From an uncultured Oscillospiraceae bacterium (GTDB lineage Bacteria > Bacillota > Clostridia > Oscillospirales > Ruminococcaceae): DNA of 64,000 nt. Within the stretch, counting starts at the first letter, position 1; each line of letters opens with the position of its first letter. Where the stretch lies: contig CAKTCT010000006.1 in the NCBI GenBank assembly GCA_934539585.1, positions 1-64,000 of the forward strand, in the 5' to 3' direction. The position numbers and the translations under genes were made by a program. The notes below the pieces were generated by a model, which ran no database searches, was not told where the DNA came from, and was given only the letters and a program-made list of their open reading frames with translations. Below are positions 50,236 through 60,082 of this stretch, in pieces.

Positions 50236-50650
50236 GGGGCTGCAAGGTGCTTTGCGGTCCTCTTTTGGGGCACTGTGCGAGGTTTGACGGTGGTTCCTGA
50301 GGATGTTTTAATCGACTGGTGCGCGGTTGGATGGAGCAAATGCCTGGGGCTCCCGGGTGCGGGAATCTGCTGGGCGGCCTGGGTGAATCCCGAGGATTAT
50401 CGGGGTTGTAAGGTTCTTCGCGGGTTCCTTTGGGGCGCTGGCGAGGTTTGGCAGTAGTTTTTGAGGATGTTTCAATCGACTGGTGCGCGGTTGGGTGGAG
50501 CAAATGCCTGGGGCTTCCGGGCACAGGAATCTGCGGGCGGCGCGGGCGAATCCCGGGGATTATCGGGGTTTGCAAAGTGCTTCGCGGGTTTCTTTCGGGG
50601 TGATGTGCAAGGCTTGACGGCAGATTTTGGAAATGTGGAAATCGACTGAA
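50236..50650. repeat. Tandem repeat of about 163 bp, 2.5 copies, between murA and ftsQ
   Basis: Units start near 50236, 50401 and 50564; the third is cut short near 50650. Shared landmarks are ATCGACTGGTGCGCGG, GGAGCAAATGCCTGGGGC and GGATTATCGGGG, the last recurring 163 bp apart. Copies are diverged by scattered substitutions. The plus strand is G/T-rich. Short frames across it lack ribosome sites and known domains, so I treat it as non-coding. The 260 bp after it, up to ftsQ, hold only the ftsQ leader. Confidence 0.85.
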
Positions 50651-50910
50651 TTATTGGATGAAGTAATTCCGGGCGTTCCCGGAGGCAAGAGCTTTCCAGA
50701 CGGATGGATTCCGGGCCCTTCACGGTTCGCCGCAGGAGCTTCCGGAGCCGATTCGTCGGTCATAAGAGCCTCGCGGAATGAAGCCCGCCGACGGTCCGCG
50801 ATTGGGGCGATGTCCGGAACTGGACACTTGCTTTAGAAAAAAGACAGGAAGGAAACGGAGCCGAAAGGTCCGTTTCCAGGCAGAAATTGGACGGAGAAAG
50901 GAGAAGCGCA

Positions 50911-52158
50911 ATGGATAAACGGCGGAATCCCCAGCCGGACCCGAGACGGCGCAGGACGGTTCCCACAGGGAGCCGCCCGGCGGTCCGGAGCGGTTCGGGG
51001 GGAAGGAGCGCGGCTTCTCCGGGGCGGCCGGCGGGAAAACGGCCTGCCGCGCCCCCCTCCGGCCGGGGAAAAAAGGGGCAGGCCGGGGTGCAGAGAGGGT
51101 ACGCTCCGGGTCATGTCCGGGACCCACGGGCCGAGCGGATTCAGGAGATCCAGCAGCGGCGGAAGAAAAAGCGGAAACGCAACTACACCCTCTACTACAT
51201 CCTGCTGTTTTTCTTCCTCACCGTGGCCGGGATCGTTCTCTCCCTGACCGTCTTTTTCAACATCCGGAACATCGAGGTCACGGGCAGCGCCATCTACGGC
51301 GTGGAGGACGTGGAGCCCCTTCTGGGGGTCCAGAAGGGGGACAACCTCCTGCGGATCAACACCGAAAAAATCCGGCAGAGCGTCCAGGCGGGGCTTCTGA
51401 AGTCCGACCAGGTGACGGTCCGGCGGGTGTTTCCGTCCACATTGTGGATCGAGGTCATTGACGGCGTCCCGGAGATCCAGATCGAATCCGGGGGGAACTA
51501 TTACAGCGTCAGCCGCAGCGGCCGGATTCTGGAGATCGACAGCGAGCTCCGGCCCGACCGGGGGGTCCTTCTGGTGGGGCTGGATCTGGCCGGCCTGGGG
51601 ATGGGGGATTCCCTGTCCGTCAAGGAGACGGCGGAGTCCTCCGCCAGCCAGGAGGAGCAGGACGCCGCCGCGGACTTCCAGAACCGGGTCCAGGCGGTGG
51701 AATCCCTGTTTTCCGCTTTGAAGGAGGCCCGGTTCTCCGGGGTGACGGCGGTGGACGTCAGCGACGAGCTGAAGCTCACGGTCTATTGGCAGAACCGGGT
51801 TCAGGTGGTGCTGGGGTCCTTCTCGGAGCTGACCTACAAGCTCCAGTTGTGCCGGGCGATTCTGGAGGATTCCTCCCGGCTGTCTGCGGAGGCCAGGGGG
51901 GTCCTGGACGCGGAGACGGCGTCCTCCGCCGGGGTCTTTTACCGGGAGAACCCGGAGCTGGCCGTTCCCGGCAACGGGTGCGGCGGCGTCTGGAACTGGG
52001 ACGACGGCGAGGAGGGCTCCGGGGAGGACGGGGCCGCTTCGGCGGCTTCGGAGGTGTCCTCGGAGGCGGAAAGCGGCGCTTCGGGCCTGCCGCCGGAAGG
52101 GGAAAGCAGTGTCCTCGAGACTTCGGCGGAATCCGGAGGGGGAAATGATGGGGAATAG
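50911..52158 (+). CDS. ftsQ: Division protein FtsQ/DivIB
   Basis: A 415-residue bitopic protein. A long, very basic, Pro/Arg-rich cytoplasmic tail (1-90) is followed by one membrane helix (about 92-117) and a POTRA domain (FFNIRNIEVTGSAIYGVEDVEPLLGVQKGDNLL). A beta-domain comes next, then a low-complexity Ser/Glu/Gly tail of some 70 residues. It stabilises the FtsL-DivIC complex at the septum. ATG 50911 has AAAGGAG upstream. Tandem repeats flank it on both sides. The N- and C-terminal disordered tails make it longer than B. subtilis DivIB. Confidence 0.9.
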   Translation: MDKRRNPQPDPRRRRTVPTGSRPAVRSGSGGRSAASPGRPAGKRPAAPPSGRGKKGQAGVQRGYAPGHVRDPRAERIQEIQQRRKKKRKRNYTLYYILLFFFLTVAGIVLSLTVFFNIRNIEVTGSAIYGVEDVEPLLGVQKGDNLLRINTEKIRQSVQAGLLKSDQVTVRRVFPSTLWIEVIDGVPEIQIESGGNYYSVSRSGRILEIDSELRPDRGVLLVGLDLAGLGMGDSLSVKETAESSASQEEQDAAADFQNRVQAVESLFSALKEARFSGVTAVDVSDELKLTVYWQNRVQVVLGSFSELTYKLQLCRAILEDSSRLSAEARGVLDAETASSAGVFYRENPELAVPGNGCGGVWNWDDGEEGSGEDGAASAASEVSSEAESGASGLPPEGESSVLETSAESGGGNDGE

Positions 52159-52280
52159 GAGGATTGGGGGACCATAGAGGCGGGATTTTTGCAGACGATG
52201 CAGGAAGTTTCGGGCAGTCCGTAAGGCTGGCACGGTCCGGAGTAGGAAGGTTCGGGGCATACTGCGAAGGGACTGCGCTT

Positions 52281-52803
52281 CTGGCGGCCTTTGGCGTGGT
52301 TTGCACGGCGGACGGCGCGGGGGTTCCGGGTGGTCTGTGGCGGCGCGGTCCGGGGTTGGAATGGCTTGGGCGTGGCGCTGGGGGACGGCGTTTTTTGGAA
52401 CGTGTTTGTGCTTCCGGATGCAGGCGGCGCTTTGGTGCCGGGAGCTTTTGCCGGGCAGTGCGGTTTTTCGGGCTGCAAGGTCACGCGTCGGAGCTTGCAA
52501 GGAAGTGCTGGCGGCCTTTGGCGTGGTTTGCACGGCGGACGGCGCAGGGGTCCGGGTGGTCTGTGGCGGCGCGGTCCGGGGTTGGAATGGCTTGGGCGTG
52601 GCGCTGGGGGACGGCGTTTTTTGGAACGTGTTTGTGCTTCCGGATGCAGGCGGCGCTTTGGTGCCGGGAGCTTTTGCCGGGCAGTGCGGTTTTTCGGGCT
52701 GCAAGGTCACGCGTCGGAGCTTGCAAGGAAGTGCTGGCGGCCTTTGGCGTGGTTTGCACGGCGGACGGCGCGGGGGTTCCGGGTGGTCTGTGGCGGCGCG
52801 GTC
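52281..52803. repeat. Tandem repeat of about 227 bp, 2.3 copies, between ftsQ and ftsZ
   Basis: Units start at 52281, 52508 and 52734 (CTGGCGGCCTTTGGCG), 227 and 226 bp apart and almost identical; the third breaks off near 52803. The unit is G-rich on the plus strand and has no stop codon in any plus frame. Because its length is not a multiple of three, successive copies would be read in different frames, which argues against coding. It occupies most of a 978-bp gap. After it comes a TTTGCA/TGCAAA inverted repeat (53002-53019) and an AT-rich stretch around 53037-53075 that may hold the ftsZ promoter. Confidence 0.9.
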
Positions 52804-53136
52804 CGGGGGGCAAGGCTGCGGGCGGTGTGGTCCGGGGCGCGCGGAAGGTTGGAACCGCAGTGCTTTTGCCAAGGCGGCTGCCCGGCGCGGGTCTTCGGAG
52901 CGCATGTCCGGGGCGGGAAACTGGTCCCAGTGGCTCCTTTGGGAGGCGGACGCGGGGCTTTTGCCGCCGCGGAAACCGGAAAGGGGCCGGGACACAAAAA
53001 GTTTGCACTTTCTTGCAAAGAAAATCCGGTTTTCTCTTGAATTTTTTCGCTAAATCTGATACCATAATATTATACAGTTTTAAAGCCAGGGACTTTACCG
53101 AAAGCACAGCTTTCCGAATATAGGAGGACGTACCCA

Positions 53137-54255
<1,119 letters not shown>

Positions 54256-54261
54256 TGAAGC

Positions 54262-54301
54262 GCCCTTCCTTGTTTTCCTGCGAGGGAGGGCCTTTTTCTT
54301 T
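54262..54301 (+). terminator. Terminator of the division cluster
   Basis: GCCCTTCCT / AGGGAGGGC stem (54262-54270 with 54283-54291) followed by CTTTTTCTTT, directly after ftsZ. Confidence 0.88.
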
Positions 54302-54342
54302 CGGCGCAGCCGGGAAGAACACATGGAAAGGATGTTTTAATT

Positions 54343-56280
54343 TTGTGCGGATTTGTGGGAATGTTTAACCGGGACCCGGCGGATAACAACGAGGTCCTCT
54401 TGAACCAGATGTCAACGGCCATTCGGCACCGGGGCCCCGACGACAGCCAGTATATCGTTCGGGACGGGCTGTGCGTGGCCTTCCGGCGGCTGTCCATCAT
54501 TGACCTGAACACCGGCGACCAGCCCTTTACCTCGGAGGACGGGCGGTACACCGCGGTGTTCAACGGCGAAATCTACAACTACCGGGACCTCCGGGCGCCT
54601 CTCATGGAGGAGGGGGTGGAGTTCCGCACCAACTCGGAGATCGAGGTCATTGTGGCGCTGTACCGGAAGTACGGCGACGAGTTCATCACCCGGCTCCGGG
54701 GAATGTTCGCCATCCTCATTTACGACGCTGTGGAAAAGACCGTTTTCGTGGGGCGGGACCCCTTCGGCATCAAGCCCATGTACTACCGGGAGACCGAAAA
54801 GGGCCTGATGTTCGCTTCGGAGATGAAGGCGTTCCTGTTTGACGAGACCATGGGCGGGTTCCGGGTGGACCCCAGCCTTTTGCAGCATTATTTCACCTTC
54901 CAGTACGTGCCGGAGCCCAACACCATCACCCCCCAGATCAAGGTGCTGGAGGCGGCCCACTACCTGAAATGCGGCCCCGACGGCAAGGTGGAGATCAAGC
55001 CCTATGTGGAGCTGAAATTCGAGAAGCCCTCGGAGGAGAGCTTTGAGGAAAAGGCGAAAAAGCTCCGGGACATCCTCACCGAGTCCGTGGAGTACCACAT
55101 GATCTCCGACGTGGAGGTGGGGACCTTCCTGTCCAGCGGCATCGACTCCGCCATTATCACCGCCATTGCCAGCCGGCTGAATCCCGGTATCAAGGCCCTG
55201 ACTGTGGGCTTTGACGTGGCCTCTTACAGCGAGATCGACGACGCCCACGACATCGCCAAGCACCTGAATGTGGAGCACATCATCCTCAAGGGCGACTGCG
55301 AGCTTTTCAAAAACGCCTTTGAGAAGGTGGTCTTTGCGCTGGATTCGCCGGTGGCGGACCCCTCCACCGTGGCCATTTACCTCATCGCCCAGGAGGCCAG
55401 CAAGCACGTCAAGGTCATGCTCTCCGGCGAGGGGGCCGACGAGCTGTTCGCCGGGTACAAGACCTACCGGGACTCCCTGGGGGCGGGAAAATTCGAGAAT
55501 GCGCCGGGATTCGTCCAGGCGGCCTGCCGGGGGCTTTCCCATCTGATCCCCGACGGCGTCAAGGGGAAAAACTTCCTCATGCGGGCCGGGGTTCCCCTGG
55601 AGGAACGGTACGTGGGCAACGCCTTCCTCTTTAACGAGAAGCAGAAAAAGGACTTTCTGGTCCAGTACAACCCCAATCAGAAGTACACCGAGCTGACCCG
55701 GGATGTGTTCGCCAGGGTGGCGGACCGGGACCCCCTGATCAAGATGCAGTACGTGGACATCTCCACCTGGCTCAAGGGGGACATTCTGGTCAAGGGCGAC
55801 CGGCTGAGCATGGGGAACTCCCTGGAGGTCCGGGTGCCGTTCCTGGACCGGAAGGTGTTCGAGTTTGCGTCTACCCTGAAAAACTCCGACAAGCTCCGGG
55901 AGGGCACCACCAAGTACGTCCTGCGGTACGCCTTCAAGGATTATGTGAACCCCGAGACCTTTATGCGGCCCAAGCTGGGGTACCCGGTGCCGGTCCGGGT
56001 GTGGCTGAAAAACGAGCTGTACGAGTGGGCCCGGGACATCATCCAGAACTCCAGGGCCGACGAGTATATCGACAAGGCCGCCGCGCTGAAGATGCTGGAG
56101 GACCACCGCACCGGCAAGGCCGACAACTACCGGAAGCTCTGGTCCATCCTGGTGTTCATCACCTGGCACCGGCTGTATATCGCCGACGCCGAGGAGACCC
56201 GCCGCCGGATCCTGGCCGGGGAGCTTTCCTACTCCCAGCGGAACGCCTATTTTGACGGGCTCAGGGCGGAGCAGAAATGA
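54343..56280 (+). CDS. asnB: Asparagine synthase (glutamine-hydrolysing)
   Basis: A 645-residue two-domain enzyme that makes asparagine from aspartate, ATP and glutamine ammonia. Cys2 of MCGFVGMF is the class II glutaminase nucleophile, with RHRGPDDSQ and NGEIYNYRDLR following. The synthetase domain has the PP-loop FLSSGIDSAIITA and GEGADELFAGY. Translation begins at a TTG (54343), certain because the cysteine must be residue 2; AAAGGAT is upstream. The stop overlaps the next start (ATGA), so it is probably the first gene of a three-gene unit. No clear promoter or T-box was seen. Confidence 0.96.
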   Translation: MCGFVGMFNRDPADNNEVLLNQMSTAIRHRGPDDSQYIVRDGLCVAFRRLSIIDLNTGDQPFTSEDGRYTAVFNGEIYNYRDLRAPLMEEGVEFRTNSEIEVIVALYRKYGDEFITRLRGMFAILIYDAVEKTVFVGRDPFGIKPMYYRETEKGLMFASEMKAFLFDETMGGFRVDPSLLQHYFTFQYVPEPNTITPQIKVLEAAHYLKCGPDGKVEIKPYVELKFEKPSEESFEEKAKKLRDILTESVEYHMISDVEVGTFLSSGIDSAIITAIASRLNPGIKALTVGFDVASYSEIDDAHDIAKHLNVEHIILKGDCELFKNAFEKVVFALDSPVADPSTVAIYLIAQEASKHVKVMLSGEGADELFAGYKTYRDSLGAGKFENAPGFVQAACRGLSHLIPDGVKGKNFLMRAGVPLEERYVGNAFLFNEKQKKDFLVQYNPNQKYTELTRDVFARVADRDPLIKMQYVDISTWLKGDILVKGDRLSMGNSLEVRVPFLDRKVFEFASTLKNSDKLREGTTKYVLRYAFKDYVNPETFMRPKLGYPVPVRVWLKNELYEWARDIIQNSRADEYIDKAAALKMLEDHRTGKADNYRKLWSILVFITWHRLYIADAEETRRRILAGELSYSQRNAYFDGLRAEQK

Positions 56281-56957
56281 TCGGAAAACGCCGTTTTCGG
56301 GCGGGAAACGGGACGGAGCTGCCCTATCTGCTCTATGCGCCGGAGGAGCGGGGGGACGGGCCTCTGCCCATGATTTTCTACCTCCACGGGGCCGGGAGCC
56401 GGGGGAAGGACCTTTCCCAGCTCCGGCGCAACGGGTTGTCGGGGATGATCCTGGGGGGAGAGTTCCATGGCCGCTGCATTGTGGCGGCGCCCCAGTGTCC
56501 GGAGGAGGGGGTATGGCTCCACTACATCCGGGAATTGGGGGAGCTGGCGGATTTTTCCGCGGCGGAATCCGGGGCTGACCCGGACCGCATCGCCCTGACG
56601 GGAATGAGCATGGGAGGCTTCGGCGCCTGGGAGCTGGCGGCGTACCGGCCGGAGCGGTTCAGCTGTCTGGCGGCGCTTTGCGGCGGGGGAATGTCCTGGC
56701 AGGCTTCCCGGCTGGCGAATCTGCCCATCCGGGCCTTTCACGGCGGGAAGGACGACGTGGTCCCGCCGGTGTACAGCCGGTTGATGGTAGACGCGGTCAA
56801 CGCCTGCAGGGGAAACGCCGTGCTGACCATCTATCCGGAAAACGGCCACAACTGCTGGGACGACGCCTACCGGCACAGCGATGTGATCCCCTGGATGCTG
56901 GCCCAAAAGCGGGCCGCGCCGCCGGAGCCGGTGGAGTTTACCGGGGAAAATCCGTAA
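56277..56957 (+). CDS. Alpha/beta-hydrolase (esterase/PHB-depolymerase-like)
   Basis: A 226-residue alpha/beta-hydrolase. It has the oxyanion region FYLHGAGSRG, nucleophile elbow GMSMGGFG (Ser about 115), Asp in HGGKDDVVPP and His in ENGHNCW. No signal peptide, so it is cytoplasmic. It resembles small carboxylesterases and the catalytic part of feruloyl esterase/PHB depolymerase proteins; the substrate is unknown. It starts within the asnB stop codon and ends 21 bp before the amidohydrolase gene, so the three are probably co-transcribed. Confidence 0.82.
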   Translation: MIGKRRFRAGNGTELPYLLYAPEERGDGPLPMIFYLHGAGSRGKDLSQLRRNGLSGMILGGEFHGRCIVAAPQCPEEGVWLHYIRELGELADFSAAESGADPDRIALTGMSMGGFGAWELAAYRPERFSCLAALCGGGMSWQASRLANLPIRAFHGGKDDVVPPVYSRLMVDAVNACRGNAVLTIYPENGHNCWDDAYRHSDVIPWMLAQKRAAPPEPVEFTGENP

Positions 56958-56978
56958 CATCTGGAAAGGAACGACACC

Positions 56979-58133
56979 ATGCTTTTTATTCACGGAAATA
57001 TCCAGACCATGGAGGACGGCGGGTATCCCGACGGGTACCTCTGGGTCAAGGACGGGAAAATCGCCGGGGTGGGGCCTTCTGCGGAAGCGCCTGCCGACCC
57101 GGAAATCATCGACCTGGCGGGGAAGACCCTTCTGCCGGGGTTCGTGGACGCCCACTGCCATCTGGGCATGTGGGAGGACGGCCTGGGCTTCGAGGGGGAC
57201 GACGGCAACGAGGCCACCGACCCGGTGACGCCTCAGCTCCGGGCCATTGACGCCCTGAATCCCCTGGACCGGACCTTTGCCGAGGCCCGGCTGGGCGGCG
57301 TGACCACGGTGCTCACCGGTCCGGGGAGCGCCAATGCCATTGGGGGCCAATGGGCGGCCCTTAAGACGGCGGGCCGCCGCATCGACGACATGGTGCTGGA
57401 CCCCGCCATCGGCATGAAATTTGCTCTGGGCGAGAATCCCAAAGTCACCTACAACGAGAAAAACGTGGCCCCTGTGACCCGGATGGCCACGGCGTCCCTG
57501 ATCCGGGAGCAGCTGCGGAAGGCCAGCCGCTATCTGAGCGACAAGGAGCGGGCCGACGAGGAGGAAGACTTCGACGAGCCGGAGTTCGACGCCAAGTGCG
57601 AGGCGCTGATTCCGGTGCTCACCGGCAAGCAGAAGGCGTTTTTTCACGCCCACCGGGCCGACGACGTGTTCACCGCCATCCGCATCGCCAGGGAGTTCAA
57701 GCTGGACCTGGTGCTGGTCCACTGCACCGAGGGGCACCTGGTCCGGGATATTCTGGCCGGGGAAAAGGTGCCGGTGATTGCCGGGCCCATCCTCTCCGAC
57801 CGGTCCAAGCCGGAGCTGCGGAACCTGACCGTGGAAAATCCCGGGCTGCTGGACAAGGCCGGAATCCAGACGGCCCTCTGCACCGACCATCCGGTGATTC
57901 CCATCCAGTACCTGGCCCTGTGCGCCGGGATCGCCATCGGCGCGGGGATGGACCGGGAGCAGGCTCTGAAGGCCATTACCATCAACGCCGCCCGGGCCGC
58001 GGGCATCGACGGGCGGGTGGGCTCCCTGGCTGTGGGGAAGGACGCGGACTTCTGCGTCTTTGACGGGGACCCGTGCAGCCCCTATGTCCGGCCGGAAATG
58101 GTCTTTATCGACGGGAAGCGGATCACGGAGTGA
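56979..58133 (+). CDS. Metal-dependent amidohydrolase (imidazolonepropionase-like)
   Basis: A 384-residue amidohydrolase-superfamily protein with a beta-sandwich split between both ends and a TIM barrel. The metal ligands are in VDAHCHLG (about 53-60), HAHRADD, HCTEGH and the C-terminal barrel Asp in CTDHPV. It is closest in feel to imidazolonepropionase-like or dipeptidase-like amidohydrolases. The exact substrate cannot be read from sequence. GGAAAGGA precedes the ATG. The neighbouring esterase hints at hydrolysis of an amide or ester metabolite. Confidence 0.85.
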   Translation: MLFIHGNIQTMEDGGYPDGYLWVKDGKIAGVGPSAEAPADPEIIDLAGKTLLPGFVDAHCHLGMWEDGLGFEGDDGNEATDPVTPQLRAIDALNPLDRTFAEARLGGVTTVLTGPGSANAIGGQWAALKTAGRRIDDMVLDPAIGMKFALGENPKVTYNEKNVAPVTRMATASLIREQLRKASRYLSDKERADEEEDFDEPEFDAKCEALIPVLTGKQKAFFHAHRADDVFTAIRIAREFKLDLVLVHCTEGHLVRDILAGEKVPVIAGPILSDRSKPELRNLTVENPGLLDKAGIQTALCTDHPVIPIQYLALCAGIAIGAGMDREQALKAITINAARAAGIDGRVGSLAVGKDADFCVFDGDPCSPYVRPEMVFIDGKRITE

Positions 58134-58137
58134 GTTC

Positions 58138-58173
58138 GTGAAATCTTCATGAACTTTGTGAAGAATCTTTCAC
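58138..58173. repeat. Inverted repeat between amidohydrolase and hpf
   Basis: GTGAAA/TTTCAC outer arms and CTTCA/TGAAG inner arms form an imperfect palindrome five bases after the amidohydrolase stop, with no true U-tract. It may be a weak terminator or an operator. Confidence 0.45.
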
Positions 58174-58220
58174 TATATTTCTAAAATTCTTCAAAAGTAC
58201 TGGATTTTTTTGTGCAATCG

Positions 58221-58258
58221 TGTTATACTATAGACACAGAAGAGGGAAACCCTCTTCC
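58221..58258 (+). promoter_or_regulatory. Extended -10 promoter and leader hairpin of hpf
   Basis: TG-T-TATACT (58221-58229) forms an extended -10 without a good -35. The transcript would begin near 58236 and at once fold into GAAGAGGG-AAA-CCCTCTTC (about 58240-58258), ten bases before AGGAGG. A 5' hairpin like this may stabilise the mRNA. Confidence 0.6.
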
Positions 58259-58279
58259 AGTGGAATAGGAGGCATGATT

Positions 58280-58795
58280 ATGAACACAGCTTACGTCGCG
58301 AGAAAAGTAACACTCAACGATTCGTTCAAGGAGCGGGCCGAACTGAAGCTCAGAAAGCTGGACAAGTTCTTTGACGATGCCAAGGCGCAGGTCACTGTTT
58401 CCACTCAAAAGGATGAGGCCAGCGTGGAGCTGACCGTGTGGGCCAACGGTATGATTTTCCGTGCCGAGGCGCAGAACACCGATAAGCTGGACGCTCTGGA
58501 CGAGGCCGTGGAAAATCTGACCCGCCGGATCCGGAAAAACAAGACCAAGCTGCTCAAGAAGGTCAAGGCTTCCGGCTTCGATTTCCCGGAGGAGACCGTG
58601 GCGGAGGAGATGGACTACGACGTCATCCGCACCAAGGAGGTCCCCCTGCGGCCCATGACCGTGGACGAGGCCATTCTCCAGATGAACATGCTGGAGCACA
58701 GCTTTTTCGTCTTTTTGAACGGCGAGACCGGGGAGGTCAACGTGGTCTACCGCCGGAACGCAGACGGCTATGGCCTGATCGTTCCGCAGAAATAG
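58280..58795 (+). CDS. hpf: Long-form ribosome hibernation promoting factor
   Basis: A 171-residue HPF with an N-terminal YfiA/S30AE domain (about 1-95) that blocks the decoding centre, a linker, and the C-terminal dimerisation domain (VIRTKEVPLRPMTVDEAILQMNMLEHSFFVFLNGETGEVNVVYRRNADGYGLI). The long form makes 100S ribosome dimers in stationary phase. ATG 58280 is seven bases from AGGAGG; the in-frame ATG at 58274 is too close. A terminator follows. Confidence 0.95.
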   Translation: MNTAYVARKVTLNDSFKERAELKLRKLDKFFDDAKAQVTVSTQKDEASVELTVWANGMIFRAEAQNTDKLDALDEAVENLTRRIRKNKTKLLKKVKASGFDFPEETVAEEMDYDVIRTKEVPLRPMTVDEAILQMNMLEHSFFVFLNGETGEVNVVYRRNADGYGLIVPQK

Positions 58796-58798
58796 GCT

Positions 58799-58856
58799 TT
58801 GCAAACGCCGGAATTTGTGGTACAATAAGTGGGAGCGGGAAACCGCTCCCATTTTT
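58799..58856 (+). promoter_or_regulatory. Promoter overlapping the hpf terminator
   Basis: TTGCAA (58799-58804), 16 bp, TACAAT (58821-58826) predict a start near 58833. GGGAGCGG-GAAA-CCGCTCCC-ATTTTT (58831-58856) is a textbook terminator. Transcripts from hpf meet the whole hairpin, while those starting here would lack part of the 5' arm and may escape it. Confidence 0.65.
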
Positions 58857-58874
58857 GATGTAAGGATACCGTTT

Positions 58875-60005
58875 ATGAATGATCTGACTTTTTCCGCACC
58901 TTGTCATTTCGGCCTGGAAAGCGTCCTGGCCGGGGAGCTCCGCCGGTTGGACGCGGAGAACGTCTCCGCCGCCGACGGCCGCGTCAGCTTTTCCGGGGAT
59001 TTTTCCATGCTGGCCCGGGCCAACCTCTGTCTCCGCACGGCGGAGCGGGTCCTCATTCTCCTGGGGGAGTTTGAGGCCAGGAGCTTCGCCGAGCTGTTCG
59101 ACCGGACCCGGGAGCTGCCTTTCGAGGACTTCATCGGCCGGCAGGACGCCTTTCCGGTGAAGGGGCACTCCAACAAGTCCAAGCTCCACAGCGTCCCGGA
59201 CTGCCAGTCCATTATCAAGAAGGCCGCCGTGGAACGGCTCCGGGAGAAGTACGGGGTGGGGTGGTTCGAGGAGACCGGGCCGGTCCATCAGATCCAGTTC
59301 CAGATTCTCAAGGACCGGGTCAGCGTTTTCCTGGACACCTCCGGGCCGGGGCTCCACAAGCGGGGGTACCGGCGGAACTCCACCGAGGCTCCCATCAAGG
59401 AGACTCTGGCGGCGGGAATTCTGGACGTGGCCGGGGTCCGGCGGGACAGCATACTGTACGACCCCTTCTGCGGGTCGGGGACGTTTCTCATTGAAGGGGC
59501 TTTGAAGGCCATGAACATCCCGGCGGGGATCACCCGGCGGTTCGCGGCCCAGAGCTGGGGGTGCATCCCGGCGGCGGTGTGGCAGCAGGAGCGGGCCCGG
59601 GGGCTGGATTTGGTCCGGCGGGACGCAAAGTTTGCGGCCTACGGCAGCGATCTGGACCTCGCGGCTGTGGAGCTGGCTCTGGACAACGCCCACAAGGCCG
59701 GGGTGGCCCAGCGCATCCGCATCCGGACCCGGGACATCCGGGAGTTCAAGACCGTCACCGACAGCGGCATCGTGGTGACCAACCCGCCCTACGGCGAGCG
59801 GCTCCTGGACCAGCAGGCCGCCCGGGAGCTTTACCGGGTCATGGGGCAGGTGTTCCGGGGCCGGGAAGGGTTTTCTTACGCGGTCATTTCGCCGGACGAG
59901 GAGTTTGAGAAGAACTTCGGCCGGCGGGCGGACAAGCGGAGGAAGCTCTACAACGGCATGATGAAGTGCCAGCTGTTTATGTACTCCAGGGATTTGCGGA
60001 AGTAA
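58875..60005 (+). CDS. THUMP-domain class I RNA methyltransferase (YpsC/RlmL N-terminal type)
   Basis: A 376-residue SAM-dependent methyltransferase. It has an N-terminal ferredoxin-like/THUMP RNA-binding region (about 1-155), then a Rossmann domain with YDPFCGSGTFLIEG and the N2-guanine-type catalytic motif TNPPYGERL (about 305). This is the layout of E. coli RlmL's N-terminal half and of B. subtilis YpsC, which modify guanines of 23S rRNA. The exact nucleotide is inferred from the family. AAGGAT precedes the ATG. Confidence 0.9.
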   Translation: MNDLTFSAPCHFGLESVLAGELRRLDAENVSAADGRVSFSGDFSMLARANLCLRTAERVLILLGEFEARSFAELFDRTRELPFEDFIGRQDAFPVKGHSNKSKLHSVPDCQSIIKKAAVERLREKYGVGWFEETGPVHQIQFQILKDRVSVFLDTSGPGLHKRGYRRNSTEAPIKETLAAGILDVAGVRRDSILYDPFCGSGTFLIEGALKAMNIPAGITRRFAAQSWGCIPAAVWQQERARGLDLVRRDAKFAAYGSDLDLAAVELALDNAHKAGVAQRIRIRTRDIREFKTVTDSGIVVTNPPYGERLLDQQAARELYRVMGQVFRGREGFSYAVISPDEEFEKNFGRRADKRRKLYNGMMKCQLFMYSRDLRK

Positions 60006-60018
60006 GCGCGAATATGGC

Positions 60019-60065
60019 AAAACGCCTCCTGCTGCGGGATGAAGCCGCGGCGGAAGGCGTTTTTT
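60019..60065. terminator. Bidirectional terminator between RNA methyltransferase and SGNH genes
   Basis: A long imperfect stem, AACGCCTCC...GCTGCGG against CCGCGGC...GGCGTT, ends in TTTTTT on the plus strand. AAAA upstream gives a U-tract on the other strand. Confidence 0.82.
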
Positions 60066-60082
60066 GCATCAGGGAGCGGGTT

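Noticed and set aside
50833..52995. 720-codon minus-strand frame across ftsQ and the 227-bp repeat
   Set aside because: Proline/arginine-rich translation of GC-rich DNA opposite ftsQ; no start signal.
52164..53123. Three overlapping plus-strand frames of about 250-320 codons through the 227-bp tandem repeat
   Set aside because: All three frames are open at once and the repeat length shifts frame each copy; no ribosome site before the starts, so stop-free composition rather than a repeat protein.
54256..54342. T-box or other riboswitch before asnB
   Set aside because: Only 87 bp, mostly the ftsZ terminator; no T-box sequence or anti-terminator.
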